Part shown: positions 6,232-14,009 of the stretch, in pieces
Position numbering within the stretch: the first letter of the stretch is position 1
Layout: each line of letters opens with the position of its first letter
Assembly (NCBI GenBank): GCA_014762585.1
Contig: JABURN010000187.1
Span: forward strand, 1 to 15,427
From: Methylophaga sp.
Lineage (GTDB): Bacteria; Pseudomonadota; Gammaproteobacteria; Nitrosococcales; Methylophagaceae
DNA length: 15,427 bases
Direction of reading: 5' to 3'
Notes under the pieces: model-generated
The model's database searches: none
Told to the model about the DNA's origin: nothing
Seen by the model: the letters and a program-made list of their open reading frames with translations, nothing else
Made by a program: the position numbers and the translations under genes

Positions 6232-7193
6232 TCCTCATCCCGTGCAGCGTCTTCAGCCAGCTCGGCCAGGATTTGCTGCATATCCTGCGGTAAATCCACC
6301 TGCCAGCTGACATCCTCTCCGGTGGAGGGATGTTTGAAGCCTAACACACCGGCATGCAGAGCCTGACGCCGGAAGCCCTGAATCGCTTCACGGCACTTTT
6401 CCGACATACCCTTGGGAATCTTGAAACGGCCGCCATAGACCGGGTCGCCGAGCAGAGGATGACGGATATGCGCCATGTGCACCCGAATCTGATGGGTACG
6501 GCCGGTTTCCAGTTTACAGCGGATATAGGTATGGGCGCGGAAACGCTGCTCGACCCGGTAATGGGTGACGGCCGGTTTACCGCCCTGGCTGATAGCCATG
6601 CGTTTGCGATCGATATGATGACGACCGATGGGCTCGTCCACTGTACCGCCGGCAGTCATGACGCCGACCGCAATAGCCTGATACTCACGCACCACAGTGC
6701 GGGCCTGCAACTGCGACACCAGCGAGTTATGCGCCTGCAGGGTTTTAGCTACCATCAACAAGCCGGTGGTGGCTTTATCGATTCGGTGCACAATGCCGGC
6801 ACGAGGAATATTGGCCAGTTGCGGTGCATGAGCCAGCAGGGCGTTGACCAGCGTACCCTGCTGATTACCGGCACCGGGGTGAACCACCATGCCAGCGGGT
6901 TTGTTGAGAATAATGACATCGTCATCTTCATAGACAATATCCAGCGAGATAGCTTCGGCCTGCCAGCTGTCGTCCTGTTTTTCCAGGGTGGTGTTAATCG
7001 TGACCTGCTCACCGCCGGAAACACTGTCGCGTGGACGAAGCTGATTATCGTCAACAGTGACATCACCGGCTTTAATCCACTTTGTCAGCTGGCCACGGGA
7101 GAACTCGGGAAACATTCTGGCAAGGGCCTGATCCAGGCGCATGCCATTGAGTTCTTCGGGGATAAAATCATCAAGTTGAATTTTTTCTGACAT
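6228..7193 (-). CDS. rluD: 23S rRNA pseudouridine synthase RluD
   Basis: 321-residue cytosolic enzyme that isomerises uridines 1911, 1915 and 1917 in helix 69 of 23S rRNA. The N-terminal S4 domain (about residues 16-70: RLDQALARMFPEFSRGQLTK) is followed by the RluA-type catalytic domain with DIVYEDDDVIILNKPAGMVV (85-104), the active-site block HRIDKATTGLLMVAK (136-150), GRTHQIRVHM and HPLLGDPVYGG. The predicted catalytic aspartate is Asp139, the same number as in E. coli RluD. Length equals the usual ~320. The ATG at 7193 keeps the conserved N-terminus although no clear Shine-Dalgarno sequence is present. It heads a minus-strand run with DUF4112 and yqaE-like genes, rather than the pgeF neighbour common elsewhere. 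Confidence 0.96.
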   Translation of the reverse strand: MSEKIQLDDFIPEELNGMRLDQALARMFPEFSRGQLTKWIKAGDVTVDDNQLRPRDSVSGGEQVTINTTLEKQDDSWQAEAISLDIVYEDDDVIILNKPAGMVVHPGAGNQQGTLVNALLAHAPQLANIPRAGIVHRIDKATTGLLMVAKTLQAHNSLVSQLQARTVVREYQAIAVGVMTAGGTVDEPIGRHHIDRKRMAISQGGKPAVTHYRVEQRFRAHTYIRCKLETGRTHQIRVHMAHIRHPLLGDPVYGGRFKIPKGMSEKCREAIQGFRRQALHAGVLGFKHPSTGEDVSWQVDLPQDMQQILAELAEDAARDEE

Positions 7194-7233
7194 AGTTGAA
7201 GGGCGAGAGCCATAAGCAGGTGATTAAATCGCA

Positions 7234-7239
7234 ATTATA
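7234..7239 (-). promoter_or_regulatory. Candidate -10 box of rluD
   Basis: Exact TATAAT on the minus strand, about 40 bases upstream of the rluD ATG, in the 84-bp divergent spacer shared with the cytochrome c gene. The -35 at 16-17 bp is weak (CAAACT/AAACTC). No separate convincing promoter for the cytochrome gene was found in this spacer. Confidence 0.4.
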
Positions 7240-7277
7240 ACGTAGGCTAAGCTTAGAGTTTGGATTAGGAGAGCAGG

Positions 7278-7574
7278 ATGTTGTTATCCCGGCTGCCACT
7301 GGCCTGTATTTTAGTGTTTGCCTGCATGACAGCGCAGGCAGAAGGACGCAATGCCGCCTTGCTTGCTTCCAGTTGCGCCGCCTGTCATGGCACCCAGGGC
7401 CACAGTGTCGGTGGTACGCCCAGCCTGGCCGGTCTGGACCGACTGTATTTTATCGAGCAGATGCAGCAGTTTAAAAACGGTGAGCGTCCCGCCACCGTGA
7501 TGATGCAGCATGCCCGCGGCTATAGCGAAAAAGAAATACGTTTGCTGGCAGATTACTTTGCTGAGCAGAAGTAA
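7278..7574 (+). CDS. Secreted monohaem class I cytochrome c
   Basis: 98-residue periplasmic electron carrier. A signal peptide (LPLACILVFACMTAQA, residues 6-21) is followed by a compact cytochrome c domain. CAACH (33-37) supplies the two thioether cysteines and axial His37; Met75 or Met76 (PATVMMQHARGYS) should be the sixth ligand, and the domain ends EIRLLADYFAEQ. The spacing and the FKNGERPATVM/GYSEKEI blocks resemble the cytochrome subunit of flavocytochrome c sulfide dehydrogenase and one half of cytochrome c4, but no flavoprotein or second haem domain is adjacent, so the partner is unknown. TAGGAG (7266-7271) is 6 bases from the ATG. It is divergent from rluD and convergent with mutM. 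Confidence 0.9.
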   Translation: MLLSRLPLACILVFACMTAQAEGRNAALLASSCAACHGTQGHSVGGTPSLAGLDRLYFIEQMQQFKNGERPATVMMQHARGYSEKEIRLLADYFAEQK

Positions 7575-7576
7575 GC

Positions 7577-7755
7577 CTATCCGCAGATGAGACCGACTTC
7601 CGGATAAAGGGCGTGGCGATGAAAAAGATGCTATATCCGGAACTGTCTCGGTCCGGCCTTACAAAAGCTTTGAAGAAGCCCAACCAGGCTATCTGTATGT
7701 GAATACTTATAATCCATACAATTAGTCTGCGGTGATCTGCGTCATCTGTGGATAG
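7577..7755. repeat. Inverted-repeat block between convergent genes (possible miniature element)
   Basis: The 14-mer at 7577-7590 (CTATCCGCAGATGA) is matched in inverted orientation at 7742-7755 (TCATCTGTGGATAG) with one difference, which would be a G-U pair in RNA. Inside lies a second inverted pair: TTCCGGATA (7598-7606) with TATCCGGAA (7634-7642), extended by GACCGA/TCGGTC (7591-7596 and 7648-7653). Near the right end TCTGCG/TCTGTG occurs three times at 9-10 base steps (about 7725-7752). The block nearly fills the 188 bp between the cytochrome and mutM stop codons. It could be a dispersed miniature element, an extragenic palindrome or a bidirectional terminator. Only one copy is in the window. 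Confidence 0.5.
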
Positions 7756-7762
7756 AATAATC

Positions 7763-8581
7763 TCAGCGAGGCTGACACTGCCGGCAATAGTAGGTTGCCC
7801 TCTGTGCCTGACGAATACAGATAATCGGTTGCTCACAAAGCAGGCAGGGCTGATCCTGACGTCCGTACACATGCAGTTCCTGAGTGAAGTAACCCGGTTT
7901 GCCGTCGCTTTTACGAAAGTCACGCAGCGTAGTGCCGCCGGCCAGCAGGGCTTTCTCCAAAACCAGTTTTATAGCCTCTACCAGTTTCTGCATTTTGGCT
8001 TTACTGATTTTGCCCGCCGCCTTGGCTGGATGAATGCCGGACAGGAACAAGGCTTCATTGGCATAAATATTACCGACGCCGACAACAATCTCGCCATTCA
8101 TGATAAAGCTTTTGATATTACTGCTGCGGCCTTTGGCACGCTGATAGAGGTAATCGCCGTCAAAATCCTCTGATAGCGGTTCCGGACCCAGATGATGGAT
8201 CAGGGGATGTTGATCCGTTTTGTCTTCAGACCACAGTACCGCACCGAAACGTCTCGGGTCGGTAAAGCGCAGGACTTTGCCGTTACTGAAATAGATATCA
8301 ACGTGATCGTGCTTGGCGATATTGTCATCATTGTCCAGAACCCGCAGGCGGCCGGACATGCCCAGATGAATAATCAAGGTGCCGCTGTCGCATCGCAGCA
8401 GCAGATATTTGGCACGTCGTGAGACCTGATGCACCTTCTGACCGCTTAGCAATTGTTCCAGACCGTCTGGCACCGGCCAGCGCAAGCCTCTGTGACGCAC
8501 TGTCATCTTGTCGATAGTCTCGCCCTCGACAAAGGGCTGGATACCACGGCGGGTGGTTTCAACTTCTGGTAATTCAGGCAT
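7763..8581 (-). CDS. mutM: Formamidopyrimidine-DNA glycosylase (Fpg)
   Basis: Base-excision repair enzyme that removes 8-oxoguanine and formamidopyrimidines and nicks the abasic site. 272 residues, the usual size. The N-terminus MPELPEVETTRRG gives the catalytic Pro (after Met removal) and Glu. Lys58 in RRAKYLLL corresponds to Lys57 of the processed E. coli enzyme. The helix-two-turn-helix contains VVGVGNIYANEALFLSGIHP (166-185), and the C-terminal zinc finger has Cys246, Cys249, Cys266 and Cys269 (CLLC then CRQC). All key residues are present. It starts 3 bases after the DUF4340 stop codon without a clear ribosome binding site, so it is probably the last gene of the ABC operon and translated by coupling. 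Confidence 0.97.
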   Translation of the reverse strand: MPELPEVETTRRGIQPFVEGETIDKMTVRHRGLRWPVPDGLEQLLSGQKVHQVSRRAKYLLLRCDSGTLIIHLGMSGRLRVLDNDDNIAKHDHVDIYFSNGKVLRFTDPRRFGAVLWSEDKTDQHPLIHHLGPEPLSEDFDGDYLYQRAKGRSSNIKSFIMNGEIVVGVGNIYANEALFLSGIHPAKAAGKISKAKMQKLVEAIKLVLEKALLAGGTTLRDFRKSDGKPGYFTQELHVYGRQDQPCLLCEQPIICIRQAQRATYYCRQCQPR

Positions 8582-8584
8582 GTT

Positions 8585-9454
8585 TTATTGTTTCGGTGGC
8601 GATGGCAGCAGCTGGCTTTGCATGGCCATCGGAAAATCATACTGCAGCCGCAGCGCAGGGTTAATCAGTTGTAAACTCTGTCCGCTCTGACGCATCAGTA
8701 ACTGTATCGGTTCCGCTTGATCGGCAAGCCAGAGTTCGATTTGCGGCTCTGAGTTGGCGCTGAGCTGTGCATCGGGCAGATAACGTACCTGCATGGCATA
8801 GGCATGCTGCCAGCTGTCGGCCAGGGTTTTGATAGCATCAGTGGGTAGTTCGCTGTTATCGCTGCGCCATTCACCATCCTGCAGAGAGAAACTGACTTTT
8901 CGACTATCACCCTCTGCCAAGGGCAGAGTGAGTCGGGTCAGCTGGGTGTTTTCTGGAATCAGACGGTTATCAACAAAGCTGCCGGCGGAAGCGGTCAGCA
9001 GCGGCGTGACATCGTCCTGTACCAGGAAAATCATGCCCTGATGCAGCACATAACGGTTCTCACTGAGGGACTCAACGCCGCCAAATGCAAACTGCTCATT
9101 GTTCATGCTCAGAATGACATCCGGATTGCTGAGTCCGAACTGGTCGAGTGCCGACTGGTCCATCGGTTGAAACTCGCCATGCACAGGGGCCTTGAGCAGA
9201 CTCAAAAGCAGGTTGATGCGGGTGGGGTTGGCACGGGCATTAAACGGCTCGCTTAAAATCCAGTGGTTCTGCTGACGCTCAAGCCGGAGGTTAACCTTGC
9301 CATCACGGGCAATCTGAATCAGCTCAATGGCTTCGGGGGCGAGCGATGACAGGGTGGAAGTTCGCTGCTCAGCCGCTTGTTCCCGCTGTGACAGCCACAG
9401 CAGAGCAATAACAATTGCCAGTAAAACCAGATTGGTCAGATAGCTGCTTTTCAT
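8585..9454 (-). CDS. DUF4340 domain protein, membrane-anchored
   Basis: 289-residue protein of unknown function matching DUF4340, a family found beside Gld-type ABC transporters. One N-terminal membrane segment (LTNLVLLAIVIALLWLS, residues 6-22) anchors a long periplasmic part. The repeated pattern of a short strand, an 'ILSEPFNARANPTRINLLLS' region and 'LDQFGLSNPDVILSM' is typical: the domain reads a substrate-like LxL(...)W.. repeat, then a 'FVDNRLIPENTQLTRLTLPL' second half. The ATG at 9454 is chosen over 9472 because the first form overlaps the GldG-like stop as ATGA (9451-9454). No catalytic motif is visible. Its place in the operon points to a role as accessory subunit of the exporter. 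Confidence 0.8.
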   Translation of the reverse strand: MKSSYLTNLVLLAIVIALLWLSQREQAAEQRTSTLSSLAPEAIELIQIARDGKVNLRLERQQNHWILSEPFNARANPTRINLLLSLLKAPVHGEFQPMDQSALDQFGLSNPDVILSMNNEQFAFGGVESLSENRYVLHQGMIFLVQDDVTPLLTASAGSFVDNRLIPENTQLTRLTLPLAEGDSRKVSFSLQDGEWRSDNSELPTDAIKTLADSWQHAYAMQVRYLPDAQLSANSEPQIELWLADQAEPIQLLMRQSGQSLQLINPALRLQYDFPMAMQSQLLPSPPKQ

Positions 9455-10824
9455 CGGCGTCGTCTCCGCCACCAGATACCCAGGCCGGTTGCCAGTAACA
9501 ATAATGGTATCACCAGCAGGAAGCCAAAGCCGATAATTATTGTCTGGTTGCGGTTTAAATCAAGCTGGGTGCCGACACTGGTTTTTACCGGAATCTCAAT
9601 CAACTTGTCATCAGCCGACAGCCAGTTGGCCAGTGCCATTGCCAGCTCAAGGTTGGCAGCGTTGCCGATATAGGCATTACTGGCAAAATCACTGTCCCCA
9701 ATGACGGCAATACGCTGCTGTTTCCCGCTATCATTCAGCTGACGGCTGAGTACGTAACCCATAGACAGGGGGCCTGATACATCAGCACCGGCATCATAGG
9801 CTTGCGAACTTAGGTTACTCTGATTGATTGGCGTGGTTTCGACCCAGGCCCCGGGTTGGCTGTTCAGCAGATTGAGGCTGTTCCATGATTGATTCTGCTC
9901 AAGTTGTTCCGTCTGTTGAATGGCAACGGCATCGGCAAGCAGAGAAACGCTGGCGACCGCCTGCCCAATCGGATGATTGGCATAGTCACTGATGAGAACA
10001 AAACGGGGATCTTCGAGTCCCAGGCTGACCGAGGTCGGGTCCATCACGGTACCGGCTATGAACTCAATCCCCAGCATTTCGCTCAACGCCGAGAGCGAAT
10101 CAGTCTGTTCCGGATCAGCCAGCCACAGTAGGTTGCCGCCGTTACTGAGATAGTCTTTTACCAGCTCGACTTCGCCTGGCAACCAGTCCTGAGTGGGGCT
10201 GGCGATAACGAGCGCAGCAGTATTGCTGGGTATCTGCGGTGTATTGATTAGGTTCTGTGCCTGTAATTTAAATCCCTGACTTTCCAACTGCCGGGCCCAG
10301 GTAGCGAAACTAAAATTATTTTTATCGAACAGGCTGCGCTCGCCGTGACCTTCGATAAAGACCAGCCATTGCTGCTGCTGACGCGAGACGCTGATAAGGG
10401 CATTGGTGAGGGACTGTTCAGACAAATCCAGCACATGTTGAGTCTGATCGCCACGACTGACTACCATTTCTCCCTGTTGCTGAATATTCATTTCACGCAC
10501 CAGATCCGGCGAAAAATTAGGATCGACATAACTCACTTCGAGATTATCTGTTTGGCGCTGATAACGCTTGAGCAAATCCACCACGGCCTGACGGTATTCA
10601 TACTCGGGGCTGACAAACACCTGGATCCGCACTTTATTCTGCAGGCTGTTCAGGAGCTGAAGACTGCTGTCTGAGAGGGTATGACGGGCATTGGCAGTCC
10701 AGTCGAATTGCCGGTTGTGATCGATAGACAGTTTTGCCAGTAATATAACGGTGGCAATCAGCAGCAGATAGAACAGGGCCTGTTGCAGTCGGAATAGGCG
10801 TTGTGTGCGACGGGTGATTTTCAT
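9451..10824 (-). CDS. GldG-like ABC transporter auxiliary protein
   Basis: 457-residue protein of the GldG / ABC-type uncharacterised transport family. One membrane helix near the N-terminus (QALFYLLLIATVILLAKLSI, residues 15-34) and one at the C-terminus (IIIGFGFLLVIPLLLLATGL, about 430-449, followed by WWRRRRR) flank a large periplasmic region. Recognisable blocks are LSDSSLQLLNSLQNKVRIQV (49-68), VVDLLKRYQRQTDNLEVSYV, VFIEGHGERSLFDKNNFSFA, LSNGGNLLWLADPEQ and RIAVIGDSDFASNAYIG. In Bacteroidetes GldG works with GldA and GldF in gliding and secretion; in Proteobacteria the substrate is unknown. Here it follows the permease by 12 bases and overlaps the DUF4340 gene. Confidence 0.88.
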   Translation of the reverse strand: MKITRRTQRLFRLQQALFYLLLIATVILLAKLSIDHNRQFDWTANARHTLSDSSLQLLNSLQNKVRIQVFVSPEYEYRQAVVDLLKRYQRQTDNLEVSYVDPNFSPDLVREMNIQQQGEMVVSRGDQTQHVLDLSEQSLTNALISVSRQQQQWLVFIEGHGERSLFDKNNFSFATWARQLESQGFKLQAQNLINTPQIPSNTAALVIASPTQDWLPGEVELVKDYLSNGGNLLWLADPEQTDSLSALSEMLGIEFIAGTVMDPTSVSLGLEDPRFVLISDYANHPIGQAVASVSLLADAVAIQQTEQLEQNQSWNSLNLLNSQPGAWVETTPINQSNLSSQAYDAGADVSGPLSMGYVLSRQLNDSGKQQRIAVIGDSDFASNAYIGNAANLELAMALANWLSADDKLIEIPVKTSVGTQLDLNRNQTIIIGFGFLLVIPLLLLATGLGIWWRRRRR

Positions 10825-10836
10825 AGTCAGTTTGTG

Positions 10837-11580
10837 TCAGTCCAGTCTTTCTCGGTCCAGCCGGCGTATGGTCAGCAGAATAAATGTGACAATGACAATC
10901 AAGTAAAAGCTGAGGTCCTCGGTATTGATCTGGCCGCGTGTCATCGGCTCGAAATGGTTCAGCAACGACAGCCAGCTCAGCACTGAGAAACCGGCGTTGC
11001 TGTTGCCGGCCCAATCGATAATCCAGAGCAGAAATAGTAGGGCAAAGGTGCTGACGGCAGCAATGGTGGGCTGGCGGCTGAGCGAGGACATAAAAATACC
11101 GATGGCCGTGAAGCTGGCAATCAATAACAACAGTCCCAGCATGCCGGCACTGAGCTGATACCAGTCCAGGCTGGTGCCGACACTGAGTGATACTGGCATC
11201 AACAGGGTCAGCAGCGCGATCAGCACAAAAAAGGCCAGATTCCCCAGGTATTTGCCCAGTACAATCTGAGTGCTGCTCAAGGGGGCTGAAGACAGCAGCG
11301 GTAATGTTTCGTTGCGACGTTCTTCAGCAATGCTGCGCATGGTCAGCAGTGGTGTAATCAGCAAAATGATAATGGCGGCATTGCTAATCAGGGGCATAGC
11401 AACCATTTCCGTGACGCCGGGGGCACCGGGAATGGCGGAAATACGTGCCTGAATGCTGCTGAAGTAATCAATGTGGGTCAGAAACAGGTAAGCCAGCAGC
11501 ACCTGAGCGAGTGCCAGCATGACCCAGGCCAGCGGTGATAGAAACAGGCGATGAAGTTCGTTACGGGCGATATTAAACAT
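10837..11580 (-). CDS. ABC-2 type (GldF-like) permease
   Basis: 247-residue inner-membrane protein with six predicted helices at about residues 17-35, 62-80, 112-132, 145-167, 173-190 and 223-238. The conserved cytoplasmic block MRSIAEERRNETLPLLSSAP (81-100), followed by STQIVLGKYLGN (103-114), is the hallmark of the GldF / ABC-2 permease family and contacts the ATPase. Its start overlaps the ATPase gene by 8 bases, which fixes the order ATPase-permease and indicates coupled translation. The exported substrate cannot be read from the sequence. Confidence 0.9.
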   Translation of the reverse strand: MFNIARNELHRLFLSPLAWVMLALAQVLLAYLFLTHIDYFSSIQARISAIPGAPGVTEMVAMPLISNAAIIILLITPLLTMRSIAEERRNETLPLLSSAPLSSTQIVLGKYLGNLAFFVLIALLTLLMPVSLSVGTSLDWYQLSAGMLGLLLLIASFTAIGIFMSSLSRQPTIAAVSTFALLFLLWIIDWAGNSNAGFSVLSWLSLLNHFEPMTRGQINTEDLSFYLIVIVTFILLTIRRLDRERLD

Positions 11581-12511
11581 CAGTTTCTTCTTTCTGAATG
11601 ATCTTCATGAACACATCCTCCAGTGAGCGCTGTTCGGGTATCAGTGAGGTCAGTCGCCAGTTGTCACTCACCGCCCGGCTGAGCAGGGCCTGGGTCGGAT
11701 TCTTGTCGGGACGGTAATGCAGACGATGGCATTGAAGGTGGAGGGTTTCCACCGAGGTGACACCGTCAACTTGCCTGAGAAAGTCGGCAGCCAGGGGCTG
11801 TTCAAATTCCACCAGCAGGGTGTGGGCCTGCATCTGCAGACTGAGATTATCAATCGTATCGTTAAACAGTAACTGGCCCTGGGAGATGATCTGCACCCGG
11901 TCACACAACATTTGCACTTCCGGCAGGATATGCGTTGACAGAATCACACTGTGTTCATCGGCAATATCCCGGATCAGCTGGCGGATTTCACGGATCTGAA
12001 TCGGATCCAGGCCGGAGGTGGGTTCATCCAGTATCACCACAGCCGGAGAGTGAATAATCGCCTGGGCAATACCAACCCGTTGCTGGAATCCTTTGGATAG
12101 GTTGCCAATCAGGCGCTGTGATACCGCTGTCAGACCGCAGCGATCCATCGCCGTGTCGACCGCATTGCTCTGTTGTTTAGCGTCGATTTGATTAAGACGG
12201 GCACAGAAGCGCAGAAACTCGCGCACGGTCAGCTCTTTGTATAGCGGTGGTGTTTCCGGCAGATAACCGATGTGGGCTTTGGCCTGACCCGGTTTGTCCA
12301 GCAGATCAATGCCATTGACCCGGATTTCTCCATGATCCGGGGCTAGATTCCCGGTAAGCATGCGCATAGTAGTGGATTTACCGGCCCCATTCGGGCCCAG
12401 GAAACCGACTACTTCACCCTGGTTGACACTGAAACTGACATTATCGACAGCGGTTTTGCCGCCAAAATAGCGGGAAAGTTGCGAAGCTTCCAGCAGTACC
12501 GTATTACTCAT
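11573..12511 (-). CDS. ABC transporter ATPase (GldA-like)
   Basis: 312-residue nucleotide-binding subunit. Walker A GPNGAGKST is at residues 39-47, the Q-loop region YLPETPPLYKELTVREFL at 83-100 carries Glu where Gln is usual, the signature LSKGFQQRVGIAQA is at 138-151, Walker B VVILDEP at 158-164, the D-loop SGLD at 166-169 and the switch His194 in STHIL. All ATP-hydrolysis residues are present. The extra ~90 C-terminal residues match GldA/CcmA-type ATPases that serve ABC-2 permeases. It begins 4 bases after the EAL-HDOD stop codon and overlaps the permease gene, so it belongs to the same transcript. No clear Shine-Dalgarno sequence precedes the ATG. Confidence 0.93.
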   Translation of the reverse strand: MSNTVLLEASQLSRYFGGKTAVDNVSFSVNQGEVVGFLGPNGAGKSTTMRMLTGNLAPDHGEIRVNGIDLLDKPGQAKAHIGYLPETPPLYKELTVREFLRFCARLNQIDAKQQSNAVDTAMDRCGLTAVSQRLIGNLSKGFQQRVGIAQAIIHSPAVVILDEPTSGLDPIQIREIRQLIRDIADEHSVILSTHILPEVQMLCDRVQIISQGQLLFNDTIDNLSLQMQAHTLLVEFEQPLAADFLRQVDGVTSVETLHLQCHRLHYRPDKNPTQALLSRAVSDNWRLTSLIPEQRSLEDVFMKIIQKEETDV

Positions 12512-12515
12512 AGAT

Positions 12516-13742
12516 TCAGATAGCTTGCTTTGTTTTCAGCGCCCATTCGGCCGCATCAATATAGACGTCACTGAACTGTTCCAGTGTGATCGGTTCATCA
12601 CTGATTTCATCCCATTGCCCCTGCTCATAATAAATAACATGCTGTAACAGGCTCCCAAGATCACCCCGTTTGCTGTTCAAGGCCTGTTTGGTGGCCTCAC
12701 TCAAAGGCAGCGGATCGATAATCGTTGCCATGGGTCGGTCCAGCATGGCATCAATAGTGGAAAACAGCCCCACCAGAAAACCACTTTCAGCACTGCAGTC
12801 ATAGGCTGCTGCCAGCGACTCACACATTTTGGCGCGGATCAGCGAGCAGTCAAGCAACTCTTTAGGTTGATAATCAATTTCGCTCATCACGATCAGCGTG
12901 GTCCAGGTTTTAATTGCCTTCAGACCCAGAATCACCAAACCTTCACGAATGGAGTTAATCTGACGTGGTAGCGACAGCGCTGCTGAATTCAGCAACCTGA
13001 GTAGTTTATAACTTAGACCGGCATCTTTGCTGATAAGTAGTTCAATATCCTTAAATTCGACATCCGGTTCCTGCAGTTTCTGGATTATCTGCAGTAATAC
13101 AAGTTGGTTATCGGGAATGGGGCTGTCATGAATAACATCAGGACGACAGAAAAAGAAGCCCTGAAAATAGTCGAACCCCAGTTCATAACAAAACTGGTAA
13201 TCGGTTAATGTCTCGACTTTTTCTGCCAACAGCTTGACATCATATTGCCTCAGTTCAGCAACATGTTCCCGCAGGGTGTCTTCATCCAGGTCCAGCACAT
13301 CGACTTTCACAATCGAGGCCAGTTCGATAAGCGGCTTCATCGATTCATGGTAGACAAAGTCGTCCAGTGCGATGAGGTATCCCTGCTGTTTGAGTCTTCT
13401 GATGCCTTCCAGTAGCTCAGAATCAACGTCAATATTCTCCAGCACCTCCAGGATTACTTTATCCTGGCTGGCAGGAATCGGTTCATCATTAAGAATGAAA
13501 GAACGTGTCAGGTTGATAAAGGCAATGTGCTTACCGATAACGCGGTCAATGCCCAGTTCCAGAAAGGCGTAGTTGATGACCCGGCTGGTGGCGACGTCGG
13601 CAGAGAAAAGACTCAGATCAGCCTTCGGGTGGTGACCGGCAGCGCGGAACAGCAATTCATAGCCATAGATCTGATAGTGACGATCGAAAACAGGTTGGCG
13701 GGCGATAACAACGGCTGATGCGCTATTAGTGGTCTGAGTCAT
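12516..13742 (-). CDS. EAL-HDOD (YuxH-family) signalling protein
   Basis: 408-residue cytosolic regulator combining an N-terminal EAL c-di-GMP phosphodiesterase-type domain (about 10-200) with a C-terminal HDOD domain (about 205-400). EAL residues visible: Glu29-Leu-Leu-Phe-Arg33 (the EAL motif as ELLFR), Asn77 (FINLT), Glu102 (ILEVLE), Asp127-Asp128 (ALDDF, with Val replacing the usual Gly), Lys146 (KVD), Glu174 (AEKVE) and Gln194 (FQGF). Most metal and base ligands are therefore in place, but members of this family are often inactive and act as scaffolds. The HDOD part shows LLRLLNSAALSLPRQINSIR (247-266) and GLKAIKTW (273-280). Related proteins affect motility. It is the first gene before the Gld-type ABC set. 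AGGGA precedes the ATG. Confidence 0.93.
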   Translation of the reverse strand: MTQTTNSASAVVIARQPVFDRHYQIYGYELLFRAAGHHPKADLSLFSADVATSRVINYAFLELGIDRVIGKHIAFINLTRSFILNDEPIPASQDKVILEVLENIDVDSELLEGIRRLKQQGYLIALDDFVYHESMKPLIELASIVKVDVLDLDEDTLREHVAELRQYDVKLLAEKVETLTDYQFCYELGFDYFQGFFFCRPDVIHDSPIPDNQLVLLQIIQKLQEPDVEFKDIELLISKDAGLSYKLLRLLNSAALSLPRQINSIREGLVILGLKAIKTWTTLIVMSEIDYQPKELLDCSLIRAKMCESLAAAYDCSAESGFLVGLFSTIDAMLDRPMATIIDPLPLSEATKQALNSKRGDLGSLLQHVIYYEQGQWDEISDEPITLEQFSDVYIDAAEWALKTKQAI

Positions 13743-13792
13743 GCTGTGGTGTCCCTGTCATTTTCGACCATGATAGATCAGGCGTCGCCCAC

Positions 13793-13819
13793 AAAAAAAC
13801 CCGCATCAGCGGGCTTTTT
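13793..13819 (-). terminator. Rho-independent terminator of rpmG
   Basis: On the minus strand, A5 and GCCCGC, a TGAT loop, then GCGGG and seven T form an 11-bp stem including one G-U pair. It lies 24 bases beyond the rpmG stop. The complementary T5 run could also give weak termination of plus-strand transcripts. Only about 50 bases remain before the EAL-HDOD start, where a promoter for that operon must lie if the terminator is efficient; a TATCAT there has no good -35. Confidence 0.9.
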
Positions 13820-13843
13820 CGGTAAGCAGTGTTCAAGTGGTAT

Positions 13844-13999
13844 TTACTTGATTTTTGCTTCTTTGTACATCACATGCTTGCGAACGACGGGATCAAACTT
13901 TTTGATCTCCATCTTTTCAGGCATGGTGCGTTTGTTTTTGTCGGTGGTGTAGAAGTGACCAGTACCGGCAGACGAAACGAGTCTGATTTTATCACGCAT
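13844..13999 (-). CDS. rpmG: 50S ribosomal protein L33
   Basis: 51-residue ribosomal protein, the usual length for the gammaproteobacterial form. It begins [19 protein letters not shown] and continues with [18 protein letters not shown] and [14 protein letters not shown], matching E. coli L33 ([20 protein letters not shown] type). It lacks the CxxC zinc-binding pairs, so it is the zinc-independent (C-minus) form. It lies 10 bases after rpmB on the same strand, in the standard rpmB-rpmG order. AGGAGATAAAAC before the ATG provides a good ribosome binding site. Confidence 0.97.
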   Translation of the reverse strand: MRDKIRLVSSAGTGHFYTTDKNKRTMPEKMEIKKFDPVVRKHVMYKEAKIK

Positions 14000-14009
14000 G
14001 TTTTATCTC

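Noticed and set aside
6354..7190. 278-residue open frame on the plus strand
   Set aside because: It is antisense to rluD, whose catalytic motifs are complete; composition is that of a shadow frame.
7619..7702. Possible 27-residue gene starting MKKMLYPELS
   Set aside because: It sits inside the inverted-repeat block, has no good ribosome binding site and no recognisable similarity.
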